Source of the DNA: Chitinophagaceae bacterium UBA4411
Lineage (GTDB): Bacteria; Bacteroidota; Bacteroidia; Chitinophagales; Chitinophagaceae
Length of the DNA: 64,000 bases
Assembly: GCA_002400415.1 (NCBI GenBank)
Contig: DGQP01000015.1
Location: forward strand, 186,001 to 250,000
Direction of reading: 5' to 3'
The notes under the pieces were generated by a model, which was given only the letters and a program-made list of their open reading frames with translations, did not search any database and had not been told where the DNA came from. Numbering within the stretch: the stretch's first letter is position 1; every line of letters begins with the position of its first letter. A program made the position numbers and the translations under genes. Below are positions 43,188-52,405 of this stretch, piece by piece.

Positions 43188-44792
43188 TTATTGTTTCATT
43201 AATTTCTCGGTAGTTACAACGGCATTACCGTTACTGATCTGTACTAAATACATTCCTCTGGCAAGTGAAGAAGCTTCTGTTACAGCGATGCTGTTATAGC
43301 CATTGCTTACAGATGCATTCTTTGTTAACTGGAGCTGACCATTCAGGCCGTACACCCGGATAGTGATCGTTGCTTTTTCGGTGGTTTGGTAGTTAATGCT
43401 GAACTGACTTGTAAAAGGGTTGGGTACAGCCTGAATAGTTACTCCTGCTTTGTTACTGAATTTCACGGTACGTGTTTCAGAATATTTTATGCTGCCATCA
43501 GGTTCAATGGCTTTGATGCGGTAATAAACAATGGCAGCCTGTGTATTTACCTGCGCATCGTTATAATTATATACTGATTGATTATCCCTGGCATCTATAG
43601 TACTGATTTCTGAAAAGGAGCTGCCGTCATAGCTGCGTTCTGCTTCGAAAATGGTTCCGGGATCCTGGTCAGCTGACCAGTTCAGTAAGGCTGTATTGGC
43701 CGTAACACTTACGGTGAAATAATTCCATTTAACAGGGAGCGGGATATTAGAAAGTAATTCCACAGAACAACCGGCGAAATTGTTAATTGTGTCAGGTGCT
43801 GCAAAAACCCTGTACACGGTATTAGGGCGAACAGTTCCCCATTGCTGATCAAAAATCCCGTTGCTGTTTGATCTTGATACATCATATACTTTCAGGGTAT
43901 CGGTGGTAGTACCGCTTACCCCAACTGTACCGGTATTGGTGGTGGTGCCAGTGAAGTAAAAATATCCTGCACCTTTTACAGTACCCCAGTTCGTGAAGTT
44001 GACAGCTTTTATTTTTGCTGTTGCACCATTGGTGATGGTTCCGCTGTTGGTGATATTGCCGCTTCCGTTTGCTGCTTTTGCCCACATTAAACCATCGTTA
44101 TTCACCCCATTAGAATTATTGGTAAAGCCGGTGCCGGCAATCATACGGCAGTTATTATCTACAGATGAGCCGGAATTAAAAGTGATTGAACCTGTAGTTT
44201 GAAACAAAGCTTCATTCGTGAAGGAAGAACCATTTGTTACCAGGTTACCTGTTATTGTCGTAGCGTAGGTATTGGTAAGGGAGGCACCGCTGTTGAGTGT
44301 GACAGAACCATTGCTGGTCATCGTACCCCTGTTAGTAATAGTATTATTATTGTTGATGGTGAGACCGTTATCAAATTTTAACTGGCCGCCAAAATTGTTG
44401 ATCCATACCTGGGAATTACCATTCAATTCTGTTTGCTGGGCAGACCATACAGTACCATAGTTAACCAGCGAAAAATTGGAGTTAGTCTTCAGGTCTTCAT
44501 TGAATTTGGCGGTGCCGTATACAACCAGTATTCCGCGGGGGTTATTAAATTTTTCAGGCCGGAACGTGGCACCTGCGGCGACAGTGATTTTTGCACCCTG
44601 GTTAAAAGTGTTGATTTTTCCCGTAAAAGTACCAGCGCTGATGTAGAGGCTGTCACCATTATTCAGACTATAGTTAGAATTAGTGCCGTTATTAACATAA
44701 GTGGTTTGGGCGGCCAGATCAGAGGGAAAAAGGGAGATAGAGGCAAAAAATAAAGCGAAATAGGTAAAAATACGTGTCATCTTAGTTTTCAT
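43188..44792 (-). CDS. T9SS cargo protein with Asn-rich repeats
   Basis: 534 residues. Signal peptide about 1-28 (ending SDLAAQ). The mature part is built of Asn/Gly/Thr-rich strands (NNGTNSNYSLNNGDSLYI; TINNNNTITNRGTMTSNGSVT; NSGTITNGATAKIK), the look of a right-handed beta-helix or repetitive adhesin. About 340-440 is a fibronectin-like domain with LPVKWNYFTVSV and FEAERSYDGSSF, common in type IX secretion substrates. The C-terminus (about 455-534) is a type A sorting domain: AVPNPFTSQFSINYQ, VYGLNGQLQL, LARGMYLVQIS, EKLMKQ. It is therefore expected on the cell surface or released. Ligand unknown. Confidence 0.9.
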   Translation of the reverse strand: MKTKMTRIFTYFALFFASISLFPSDLAAQTTYVNNGTNSNYSLNNGDSLYISAGTFTGKINTFNQGAKITVAAGATFRPEKFNNPRGILVVYGTAKFNEDLKTNSNFSLVNYGTVWSAQQTELNGNSQVWINNFGGQLKFDNGLTINNNNTITNRGTMTSNGSVTLNSGASLTNTYATTITGNLVTNGSSFTNEALFQTTGSITFNSGSSVDNNCRMIAGTGFTNNSNGVNNDGLMWAKAANGSGNITNSGTITNGATAKIKAVNFTNWGTVKGAGYFYFTGTTTNTGTVGVSGTTTDTLKVYDVSRSNSNGIFDQQWGTVRPNTVYRVFAAPDTINNFAGCSVELLSNIPLPVKWNYFTVSVTANTALLNWSADQDPGTIFEAERSYDGSSFSEISTIDARDNQSVYNYNDAQVNTQAAIVYYRIKAIEPDGSIKYSETRTVKFSNKAGVTIQAVPNPFTSQFSINYQTTEKATITIRVYGLNGQLQLTKNASVSNGYNSIAVTEASSLARGMYLVQISNGNAVVTTEKLMKQ

Positions 44793-44960
44793 TTGGGTTG
44801 AGATTCTGATTTCTTACGAGGGATAGTCATCATCTTTTCCTCCGTAAGATGACGCAAAGCTATTGCAGCAATTACTATTAAAAAATAGGAAATATACGTT
44901 TTAGATAAAAAAAATACGGTAATAAGTATTTGCACTTAGTGAAGCAATTTGCACACAAAA

Positions 44961-44981
44961 AAGCCCCGCAAAGCGGGGCTT
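44961..44981 (-). terminator. Terminator of secA
   Basis: A 9-bp stem AAGCCCCGC/GCGGGGCTT with loop AAA, then TTTT on the minus strand. The stem is identical to that of the terminator at 43131. Confidence 0.88.
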
Positions 44982-45009
44982 CAACTCATGTAAAAAAAAT
45001 TAGAAAATA

Positions 45010-48000
45010 TTACGCATCCTTACCATGGCATTGTTTGTATTTCTTACCGCTGCCGCAGGGACAAGGATCGTTTCGGCCAATCTTGGGGGCAACTTTTATG
45101 GGTTCATGCTTTACTTCCACATCTCCGCCACCACCGGGTTCAAAGCGATCCCTTTCATTGGCTCCATAATCCTGGCCGGCAGCATCCACATCATCCTTAT
45201 TCGCCCTCATTTTACTGTAATCTGTTCTTTCCTGGCGCCCTTCCTTCAAGGGTGCATTATCCTGCTGGATGGGCAATGAAGAATGGCTTAAGAAAGAAGC
45301 GATATTTTTATTTAACTCACTGCCCATTCTTTTGAACATACTGAAAGCTTCCGTTTTATAAATTACCAGCGGATCTTTTTGTTCCAGGTAGGCGGTTTGC
45401 ACACTTTGCTTCAGGTCATCCATGGCCCGCAGGTGTTCTTTCCAGGCATCATCAATTACGGCGAGGGTAATATTCTTTTCCATAGCAGCTGCCAGTTCTC
45501 TTCCATCCGTGTCAATCGTCTTTTGCAGCGGGGTCAGTACATTCATTCCTTTTTTACCATCTGTAATGGGTACCACCACGTTCTCAATATGGCTTCCCTG
45601 TGTCAGCTTAATGTTCCGGAAAACAGGTAAAGCCTGTTTGGCTATTTCCAGTTTATGTGCTTCATATCCTGAAATGGCTTCATTATAAAGGCGGTCAGTA
45701 AGCTTGTTGACATCAGTTTTCAGAAACTCCTCCTCCGTGATATTGATATCTAGCGCCAGGTTCACAATACAGGCCATTTTGAAACCTTCGTAATCTTCCT
45801 GTGATTTGTAGCTGGCCACTAAATCTTCTGCCGTTACACTGAAGGCATTATCAATATCCAGTGCCAGGCGTTCTCCAAACAAGGCGTGGTTACGGCGGGA
45901 ATACACAGCAGTTCTTTGCTTATTCATCACATCATCATACTCCAGCAAACGCTTACGGATGCCAAAGTTGTTTTCTTCTACTTTCTTCTGTGCCCGCTGT
46001 ATACTATTACTGATCATGCTGTGCTGGATCACATCGCCCTCTTTATAACCGAGTTTATCCATCAGCCCGGCAATACGTTCACTGCCGAACATGCGCATCA
46101 GGTCGTCTTCTAATGAAACATAGAATTGTGATGAGCCGGGGTCACCCTGGCGACCGGCACGTCCTCTCAGCTGCCTGTCTACCCGGCGGCTTTCATGTCG
46201 TTCTGTACCAATGATCGCCAAACCACCTGCTTCTTTCACACCAGGCCCTAGTTTGATATCCGTACCACGTCCAGCCATGTTAGTGGCAATAGTAACAGCG
46301 CCTGGTAAACCAGCTTCTGCCACTACCTGCGCTTCACGGGCATGTTGTTTAGCGTTCAATACATTATGCGGAATTTTTTTCTGCTGCAGCATTCTGCCCA
46401 GTAATTCACTGATCTCAACAGAAGTGGTACCAACCAGCACGGGGCGGCCTGCATTTCTCAGTGCTTCAATATCATCAATAACCGCTTTGTATTTCTCTCT
46501 TTTTGTTTTGTAAACAAGGTCCTGTTTATCATCACGGATCATTTTTACATTGGTGGGAATAGTAACCACGTCCAGTTTATAAATGCTCCACAGTTCCGCA
46601 GCTTCTGTTTCGGCTGTACCCGTCATACCCGCCAGTTTATGGTACATCCGGAAATAGTTCTGTAAGGTAACCGTTGCGTATGTTTGGGTGGCCGCTTCGA
46701 TCTTTACATTTTCTTTTGCTTCCAGCGCCTGGTGCAACCCATCGCTGTAGCGGCGGCCTTCCATAATACGACCGGTTTGCTCATCCACGATCTTAATAGC
46801 TCCATCTATAATCACATATTCCACATCTTTGGCGAACAGGGTATAGGCTTTCAATAATTGTTGTACAGTATGAATGCGGTCTGCTTTCTGCGCATAATCA
46901 TTCAGCACTGTTTCTTTCAGCTGCAATTTCTCTTCGGCAGGCCCTTCCTGTTTTTCGATTTCAGCCAGTTTCACGCCAATGTCAGGTAGTATGAAGAACT
47001 CAGGATCTTCTCCCGACTTAGTGATAGCATTTAATCCTTTCTCAGTCAGTTCTACGGAATTGTTTTTTTCATCAATATGGAACAGCAGTTCTTCGTCAAC
47101 AATATGCATATTCCGCTGCTGATCCTGCAGGTAATAGTTTTCTGCTTTCTGCATTTTTACTTTGATGCCGGGCTCACTCAGGAATTTGATGGTCGGGCCA
47201 TATTTGGGTAATCCACGGTATGCCCTGAATAAATGCAGGCCGCCTGTTTTCGGGTCATCTTCTCCTTTTTCAAATGCCTTTTTGGCTTCATTAAGACAAT
47301 GGCGTACAATTTTTTCCTGTTCCTGTACCAGCACCTGTATCCTCGGTTTGTGTACATGGAATTGCTGATCATCCCCTTTGGCAACGGGGCCGGAGATGAT
47401 CAGGGGTGTTCTTGCATCATCAATTAATACGGAGTCCACTTCATCCACCATGGCAAAATGATGTTTGCGTTGCACCATTTCTTCCGGGGAATGCACCATA
47501 TTATCTCTCAGGTAGTCAAAACCAAACTCGTTGTTGGTGCCATACGTAATATCAGCGAGATAAGCGTTCCTTCTTTCTTCGCTGTTGGGCTGGTATTTGT
47601 CGATGCAATCAACCGTGATACCCAGCCATTCAAATACAGGTCCGTTCCATTCCTGGTCACGACGGGCTAAGTAGTCATTCACTGTTACAACATGCACCCC
47701 TTCGCCAGCCAGGGCATTCAGGTAAGAAGGCAGTGTTGACACCAGCGTTTTACCCTCACCGGTAGCCATCTCCGAAATTTTTCCTGAGTGTAATACAGCA
47801 CCACCGATCAACTGCACATCATAATGCACCATGTTCCATGTAACCGTACCACCGGCAGCTGTCCAGGTATTTTTAAATATGGATTTATCACCATCAATGG
47901 TGACATATTCTTTTTTAACACTCAGGTCACGGTCCATTTGTGTGGCCGTGGATATCATCTCTGCATTTTCTTTAAAACGCCGTGCCGTTTCTTTTACCAC

Positions 48001-48342
48001 AGCAAAGGCTTCCGGCATGATCTCGTTCAGAGCCTCTTCAATTCTCTTGTCACGGTCTTTCTTCAGCTTATCCACCTCCTGGTAAATGGCATCCTTGCCG
48101 GTAAGATCATTAAAAGGCAGTTCATCCGCCTCCTTATTCTTATTTGCAATAATGGTATCTACTTCTTCCAGGTGCTTTTTGATGCGCTGGCGGAATTCCT
48201 GTGTTTTATTGCGCAGTTCATCATTACTTATAGAAGCATAACTGGCAAAAAACTGGTTCACTTTTTCAACAACTGGAGCAATTTTTTTTACATCTTTTTC
48301 CGACTTGCTGCCTCCTATTAATTTCTGAATAAAACCTAACAT
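45010..48342 (-). CDS. secA: Protein translocase subunit SecA
   Basis: 1,110 residues, longer than E. coli SecA (901) as is usual in Bacteroidota. It is the ATPase motor that drives unfolded preproteins through SecYEG. Visible: Walker A EMATGEGKTLVST, DEAD-like VDEVDSVLIDDARTPLIISG, motif GRMLQQKKIPHNVLNAKQH, TNMAGRGTDIKLG, LRGRAGRQGDPGSSQFYVS, and the zinc-binding C-terminus NDPCPCGSGKKYKQCHG. The large insert lies in the nucleotide-binding/preprotein-binding region (about 330-480). A GC-rich terminator follows the gene. Confidence 0.98.
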   Translation of the reverse strand: MLGFIQKLIGGSKSEKDVKKIAPVVEKVNQFFASYASISNDELRNKTQEFRQRIKKHLEEVDTIIANKNKEADELPFNDLTGKDAIYQEVDKLKKDRDKRIEEALNEIMPEAFAVVKETARRFKENAEMISTATQMDRDLSVKKEYVTIDGDKSIFKNTWTAAGGTVTWNMVHYDVQLIGGAVLHSGKISEMATGEGKTLVSTLPSYLNALAGEGVHVVTVNDYLARRDQEWNGPVFEWLGITVDCIDKYQPNSEERRNAYLADITYGTNNEFGFDYLRDNMVHSPEEMVQRKHHFAMVDEVDSVLIDDARTPLIISGPVAKGDDQQFHVHKPRIQVLVQEQEKIVRHCLNEAKKAFEKGEDDPKTGGLHLFRAYRGLPKYGPTIKFLSEPGIKVKMQKAENYYLQDQQRNMHIVDEELLFHIDEKNNSVELTEKGLNAITKSGEDPEFFILPDIGVKLAEIEKQEGPAEEKLQLKETVLNDYAQKADRIHTVQQLLKAYTLFAKDVEYVIIDGAIKIVDEQTGRIMEGRRYSDGLHQALEAKENVKIEAATQTYATVTLQNYFRMYHKLAGMTGTAETEAAELWSIYKLDVVTIPTNVKMIRDDKQDLVYKTKREKYKAVIDDIEALRNAGRPVLVGTTSVEISELLGRMLQQKKIPHNVLNAKQHAREAQVVAEAGLPGAVTIATNMAGRGTDIKLGPGVKEAGGLAIIGTERHESRRVDRQLRGRAGRQGDPGSSQFYVSLEDDLMRMFGSERIAGLMDKLGYKEGDVIQHSMISNSIQRAQKKVEENNFGIRKRLLEYDDVMNKQRTAVYSRRNHALFGERLALDIDNAFSVTAEDLVASYKSQEDYEGFKMACIVNLALDINITEEEFLKTDVNKLTDRLYNEAISGYEAHKLEIAKQALPVFRNIKLTQGSHIENVVVPITDGKKGMNVLTPLQKTIDTDGRELAAAMEKNITLAVIDDAWKEHLRAMDDLKQSVQTAYLEQKDPLVIYKTEAFSMFKRMGSELNKNIASFLSHSSLPIQQDNAPLKEGRQERTDYSKMRANKDDVDAAGQDYGANERDRFEPGGGGDVEVKHEPIKVAPKIGRNDPCPCGSGKKYKQCHGKDA

Positions 48343-48568
48343 AATACGTGGTATTGGGTATATCCGTTTTGCGGATTTTAATGGAATTTTAGTTTGTCAA
48401 AAAAGGTGCTACAAATAATTGTAAGCCAATTTGACAGGGAAGCAAAGATAATGTTTAGCCGGGAGTCAGGGATAAAGGAAATCGGCCTTTGTAACCGTAC
48501 CGCCGGGAGTTTTGTGTTTTATTAACTTACCTTTCGGCCTCCCTGTGTATTAATAAAAAAATAATTTC

Positions 48569-49267
48569 ATGAACAAGCTGTTTTCAGTCGTCATTGTGTC
48601 CGTTTTATTGCTGACGATCAGTTCCTGTACCAGTAATGAAATCGGTAACAGTAAAGATGTGAATCCGGAAACGATCTGGTTTGATTACAGGATCTGGGGC
48701 CAGGAAGGTACTGATGAGGTAACGGTAAAACTGCAATACCGTTTTGCCGGGGAAACAGGGACCACGCTGGTGTTGACAGAACCCAGTAAAGTGGAACTGG
48801 ATGGCAGGGTGGTTCCTGTTGACAGCTCCAAATATGCCGGGGCTTATTACGAAATGCAGGAACCTGTTGATTCCTTTAAGGGAAAACATACTATTGTTTT
48901 TACCGATGTCAATAAGAAGCAGTATAAAGAAGAATTCCATTTTCACCCGATGGCTCTCCGCAGCAAAATACCAGCTTCGCTTACAAGATCAGACCTGGTT
49001 TTTGAGCTGGACGGGCTGGAGCCGGTCGACTATGTGAGGGTACTCCTGTCTGACACATCTTCCAAAAGCGAGGGCATCAACCGGGTGGATACAGTGAAAA
49101 ACGGCAGGCTTCATCTCTCCAAAAGTCAGCTTGGGAGCCTTGTCAACGGGCCCATTACCCTGGAATTGATCAGGGAAAGCGAGAAACCTGTCAAAAGCAG
49201 TACAGCTGAGGGGGGCAAAATTGCTGTTTCTTATGGACTGCGGCGGGAATTCAGCCTGAAGGATTAA
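48569..49267 (+). CDS. Lipoprotein of unknown function
   Basis: 232 residues. Signal MNKLFSVVIVSVLLLTISSC carries the acylated cysteine at residue 20. The mature part has beta-strands with WFDYRIWGQEGTDEVTVKLQYRFAG near its start and a more irregular C-terminal half. I cannot name a family. It stands alone between divergent secA and atpG on the same strand; a TACCTTTCGGCC sequence about 33 nt before the ATG resembles the -7 region seen at aspS and atpG but has one mismatch in the core. Confidence 0.75.
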   Translation: MNKLFSVVIVSVLLLTISSCTSNEIGNSKDVNPETIWFDYRIWGQEGTDEVTVKLQYRFAGETGTTLVLTEPSKVELDGRVVPVDSSKYAGAYYEMQEPVDSFKGKHTIVFTDVNKKQYKEEFHFHPMALRSKIPASLTRSDLVFELDGLEPVDYVRVLLSDTSSKSEGINRVDTVKNGRLHLSKSQLGSLVNGPITLELIRESEKPVKSSTAEGGKIAVSYGLRREFSLKD

Positions 49268-49358
49268 GCCGGAAAACAGGCCGGTATACCTGCGGCGGGG
49301 AATGAAATCCTTACTCACCAATTTTCAACAGGGCTATGGAATTTCAGCACCCAGCCCA

Positions 49359-49366
49359 TACCTTTG
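49359..49366 (+). promoter_or_regulatory. -7 box of atpG
   Basis: TACCTTTG, an exact TANNTTTG, 53 nt before the atpG ATG; the sequence runs on as CGGCC exactly as at aspS. No clear -33 TTTG. Confidence 0.6.
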
Positions 49367-49419
49367 CGGCCTGAAAAGCAGACCCGTATCTGCAACCCAA
49401 ATCGCAAATCTGAAACAGT

Positions 49420-50301
49420 ATGGCAGGTCAATTAAAAGAGGTTCGTAACCGTATCAAATCCGTTCAAAGCACCCAGCAGATCACTAAGGCAATGAAGATG
49501 GTGAGTGCTGCCAAACTGCGCCGTGCACAAGACGCTATTGTCCAGATGCGTCCTTATGCAAAAAAACTCCAGGAAATGCTGAGTAATATTGTTAGCAACA
49601 GTGAAGGAGAAACAGGTATGGCATTAGCGGCAGAAAGGCCTGTAGAAAAAGTATTGCTGATTGTCATTACCAGCGACAGGGGGCTGGCGGGTGCTTTCAA
49701 TACCAACCTTATCAAACTGGCTAAAGCAACTATTGCGGAAAGATATGCCGAGCAACATAAAAAAGGCAATGTAACCATCTGGAGCATTGGGAAAAAAGGG
49801 TATGAGCATTTCAGCAAGAATGGTTATAAAACAGATGCTTCTTACAAGGATATATTCCTGAGCCTGACGTTTGGTAATGTGCAGCAGGCCTCCCAGGCGG
49901 CTATGAAAGCATTTGAAGACAAGCAGTTTGATGTGATCGAGATTGTTTACAGCCAGTTTAAAAACGCTGCCACCCAGCGGTTCGAAGTGGAAAGGTTCCT
50001 GCCGATTCCCAAAGTGGAAAAAAAGGCAGGCGCCGTAAAGGCTGATTTTATTTTCGACCCCAACCGGGAACAACTGGTGGCCGAACTGATGCCCAAGATA
50101 CTCAACACCCAACTATATAAAGCAGTGCTGGATTCCAATGCTTCTGAGCATGGTGCCCGTATGACTGCCATGGATAAGGCCAGCGAAAATGCCAATGAAA
50201 TGCTGCGCAGCCTTAAGATTTCTTACAACCGGGCACGCCAGGCTGCAATTACCACTGAACTTACTGAGATCGTAAGCGGTGCGGCTGCTTTACAGGGATA
50301 A
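49420..50301 (+). CDS. atpG: ATP synthase gamma subunit
   Basis: 293 residues, standard length. The gamma subunit is the rotating central stalk of F1. Both terminal helices are clear: N-terminal LKEVRNRIKSVQSTQQITKAMKMVSAAKLRRAQ and C-terminal SEHGARMTAMDKASENANEML to ELTEIVSGAAAL; the middle has LLIVITSDRGLAGAFNTNL. No other ATP synthase gene is in this window: a lipoprotein gene precedes it and scpB follows. It has its own -7 box (TACCTTTG), so it appears to be transcribed apart from the other atp genes. Confidence 0.97.
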   Translation: MAGQLKEVRNRIKSVQSTQQITKAMKMVSAAKLRRAQDAIVQMRPYAKKLQEMLSNIVSNSEGETGMALAAERPVEKVLLIVITSDRGLAGAFNTNLIKLAKATIAERYAEQHKKGNVTIWSIGKKGYEHFSKNGYKTDASYKDIFLSLTFGNVQQASQAAMKAFEDKQFDVIEIVYSQFKNAATQRFEVERFLPIPKVEKKAGAVKADFIFDPNREQLVAELMPKILNTQLYKAVLDSNASEHGARMTAMDKASENANEMLRSLKISYNRARQAAITTELTEIVSGAAALQG

Positions 50302-50398
50302 TAAAATGTGCATATTTATTGCTGTACAGAAGTGCGGATTTTAGTTATTTGCATACTTTGACAATCCGTAAACCTGAATAGTAAACTTACCAACAGAC

Positions 50399-51118
50399 AT
50401 GGAAATAACTAACCTGATACCACATATTGAAGCGCTGATTTTTGCCAGCGATAAACCCTTGACCTCACTGGAGCTTACCGAGTTGGTGAATAATGCTTTT
50501 GGTTTCATGGAAGATAAAATAACACTGGACCAGGTTGAAGCTGCTATCGAGGGTATCACGGAGAAATATGGTTCTGAATTTTATCCTTTTGAAATGAGGC
50601 AAAGCGGCGGTGGCTGGCAGTTTCTGACCAAAAAAGATTACCACAAGACCATTGCACAACTGAACGGCGATAAATTCCTGAAACGTTTATCCGCAGCGGC
50701 ATTGGAAACACTGGCGATCATTGCCTATAAGCAGCCGGTGACCAAGGGAGAGATCGAAGCGATCCGCGGGGTGAGTTCCGATTATGCTGTTCAGAAATTA
50801 TTGGAAAAAGAACTCATTATCATTACCGGCCGGAATGAAAAATTACCCGGCCACCCGTTGGTCTATTGTACGTCTAAAAACTTCATGGATTATTTTGGTA
50901 TTAACTCAGCCGACGATCTGCCAAAGATCAAAGAAGTGCTGGCAGAACAGTTAGTGGAGCCTACCGTGATGAAAGATGTGATAGTTGCAGAAGAAGAGAA
51001 AATAACGGAAGAGCAAATCAATAATGAGATAGAAGGGGTGGATGGAGAACCACTGGCGGTAACTGAAGAAGGAGAGCTGATTGAAAATAAGGACAGCAAT
51101 GAAAATGAAGAGAGCTGA
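50399..51118 (+). CDS. scpB: Segregation and condensation protein B
   Basis: 239 residues. ScpB partners ScpA and Smc in chromosome compaction. The two winged-helix domains are visible: IEALIFASDKPLTSLELTELV at the start, and the family's strongest stretch LSAAALETLAIIAYKQPVTKGEIEAIRGVSS with RNEKLPGHPLVYCTSKNFMDYFG after it. The C-terminal 55 residues are a Glu-rich, Asp-rich tail beyond the conserved core, common in Bacteroidota. scpA is not adjacent. A perfect 12-bp stem terminator follows, directly before lysA. Confidence 0.93.
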   Translation: MEITNLIPHIEALIFASDKPLTSLELTELVNNAFGFMEDKITLDQVEAAIEGITEKYGSEFYPFEMRQSGGGWQFLTKKDYHKTIAQLNGDKFLKRLSAAALETLAIIAYKQPVTKGEIEAIRGVSSDYAVQKLLEKELIIITGRNEKLPGHPLVYCTSKNFMDYFGINSADDLPKIKEVLAEQLVEPTVMKDVIVAEEEKITEEQINNEIEGVDGEPLAVTEEGELIENKDSNENEES

Positions 51119-51142
51119 ATTAATTTATATAGTTAATGTATT

Positions 51143-51176
51143 GAAGTGGCTCAGCATCTGAGCCACTTCTTTTTTT
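51143..51176 (+). terminator. Terminator of scpB
   Basis: A perfect 12-bp stem GAAGTGGCTCAG with its complement, 3-nt loop, then a run of seven T. It ends 12 nt before the lysA ATG. Confidence 0.92.
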
Positions 51177-51183
51177 ATCTTCG
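51176..51183 (+). promoter_or_regulatory. Possible -7 box before lysA
   Basis: TATCTTCG, one mismatch from TANNTTTG, ends 5 nt before the lysA ATG and overlaps the scpB terminator U-tract. Suggests a leaderless lysA mRNA. Confidence 0.4.
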
Positions 51184-51188
51184 TTAAT

Positions 51189-52403
51189 ATGGCACAGCAA
51201 TTATCAAATGAACAACTGGCAGCATCGGCAGGCGAATTCGGTACCCCGTTATATGTTTATCATGCTGAAAAGATTAAAGAACAATATGAGAAGCTGACTA
51301 CAGCATTCTCTGTACTGGATACCCGTTTCTTTTATGCTTCCAAGGCATTGACTAATATTAATATCCTGCGGTACATTAAATCCATTGGCTGTAATGTTGA
51401 TTGCAGTTCCATTAATGAAGTGAAACTGGCATTGCATGCAGGGTTTATTCCCGGGAACATTTTATATACTTCCAATGGTGTTGCCTTTGATGAAATTGAA
51501 GAGGCTGTAGCAGCCGGGGTTCATGTTAATATTGACAGTTTATCAAACCTGGAGAAGTTTGGAAAAAAATATGGACATACTTACCCGGTGGGTATCAGGA
51601 TACGTCCTAATATCATGGCCGGGGGCAACCTGAAAATTTCAACGGGGCATGAAGGCAGCAAATTTGGTATTCCTGTCATCCAATTGGATCGGATTGAGGA
51701 ATTGGTAAAGAAGCACAATCTCTTTATCAAAACTCTTCACATACATACAGGAAGCGATATTAAAGATGCGGACGTTTTTGTAAAAGGAATGGAAGTGTTG
51801 TTTGATATCATTCCGCATTTCCCCGAACTGGAGATCATTGACCTGGGCGGGGGATTTAAAGTGCCCTATAAGGCGGGGGAAAAAGAGACAGATGTGAATT
51901 TACTCGCAAAAAAAATAAAAGAAACCTTTGATGCTCATCCGCTGGCCGGGAATAAAAAATTCCAGTTGTGGTTTGAGCCCGGAAAATTTTTAGTGAGTGA
52001 ATGCGGTTATTTAGTAACACAGGTTACGGTGGTAAAAGATACCGGCGCAACTATTTTTGCTGCTGTCAACAGCGGTCTGAACCATCTTATCCGGCCCATG
52101 ATGTATGATGCATACCATCATATTGAGAATATTTCCAACCCCGATGAGATAGAAAAGGTTTATACCGTTACCGGCAATATTTGTGAGACAGATAATTTTG
52201 GGATTGACCGTAAATTAAAAGAAGTGAGAGAAGGTGATCTGCTTGTGTTGTACAACGCGGGCGCCTATGGTTTTGAAATGTCTTCTAATTATAACTCCCG
52301 TTATAAACCTGCTGAGGTCTTGGTAATAGACAATAAAGCAAAACTCATCCGTAAGAGGGATGAATTCAATGACTTGCTGCGAAACCAGCAGGAAGTACTG
52401 TGA
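51189..52403 (+). CDS. lysA: Diaminopimelate decarboxylase
   Basis: 404 residues, a PLP enzyme that decarboxylates meso-diaminopimelate to lysine. Landmarks: the PLP lysine in FFYASKALTN, the barrel strand CNVDCSSINEVKLALHAGF, IKTLHIHTGSDIKD, the glycine loop IIDLGGGFKVP, WFEPGKFLV, and the substrate-binding NICETDNFG with YNAGAYGFEMSSNYNSR. The start ATG is preceded by TATCTTCG ending 5 nt before it, itself overlapping the U-tract of the scpB terminator; the message is therefore probably leaderless or nearly so. The gene ends 2 nt from the stop of the convergent DUF6263-like gene. Confidence 0.95.
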   Translation: MAQQLSNEQLAASAGEFGTPLYVYHAEKIKEQYEKLTTAFSVLDTRFFYASKALTNINILRYIKSIGCNVDCSSINEVKLALHAGFIPGNILYTSNGVAFDEIEEAVAAGVHVNIDSLSNLEKFGKKYGHTYPVGIRIRPNIMAGGNLKISTGHEGSKFGIPVIQLDRIEELVKKHNLFIKTLHIHTGSDIKDADVFVKGMEVLFDIIPHFPELEIIDLGGGFKVPYKAGEKETDVNLLAKKIKETFDAHPLAGNKKFQLWFEPGKFLVSECGYLVTQVTVVKDTGATIFAAVNSGLNHLIRPMMYDAYHHIENISNPDEIEKVYTVTGNICETDNFGIDRKLKEVREGDLLVLYNAGAYGFEMSSNYNSRYKPAEVLVIDNKAKLIRKRDEFNDLLRNQQEVL

Positions 52404-52405
52404 TC

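Noticed and set aside
50343..50360. Promoter for scpB at CATACTTTG
   Set aside because: It has one base fewer between TA and TTTG than the consensus and no -33 box at the right distance; too weak to list.
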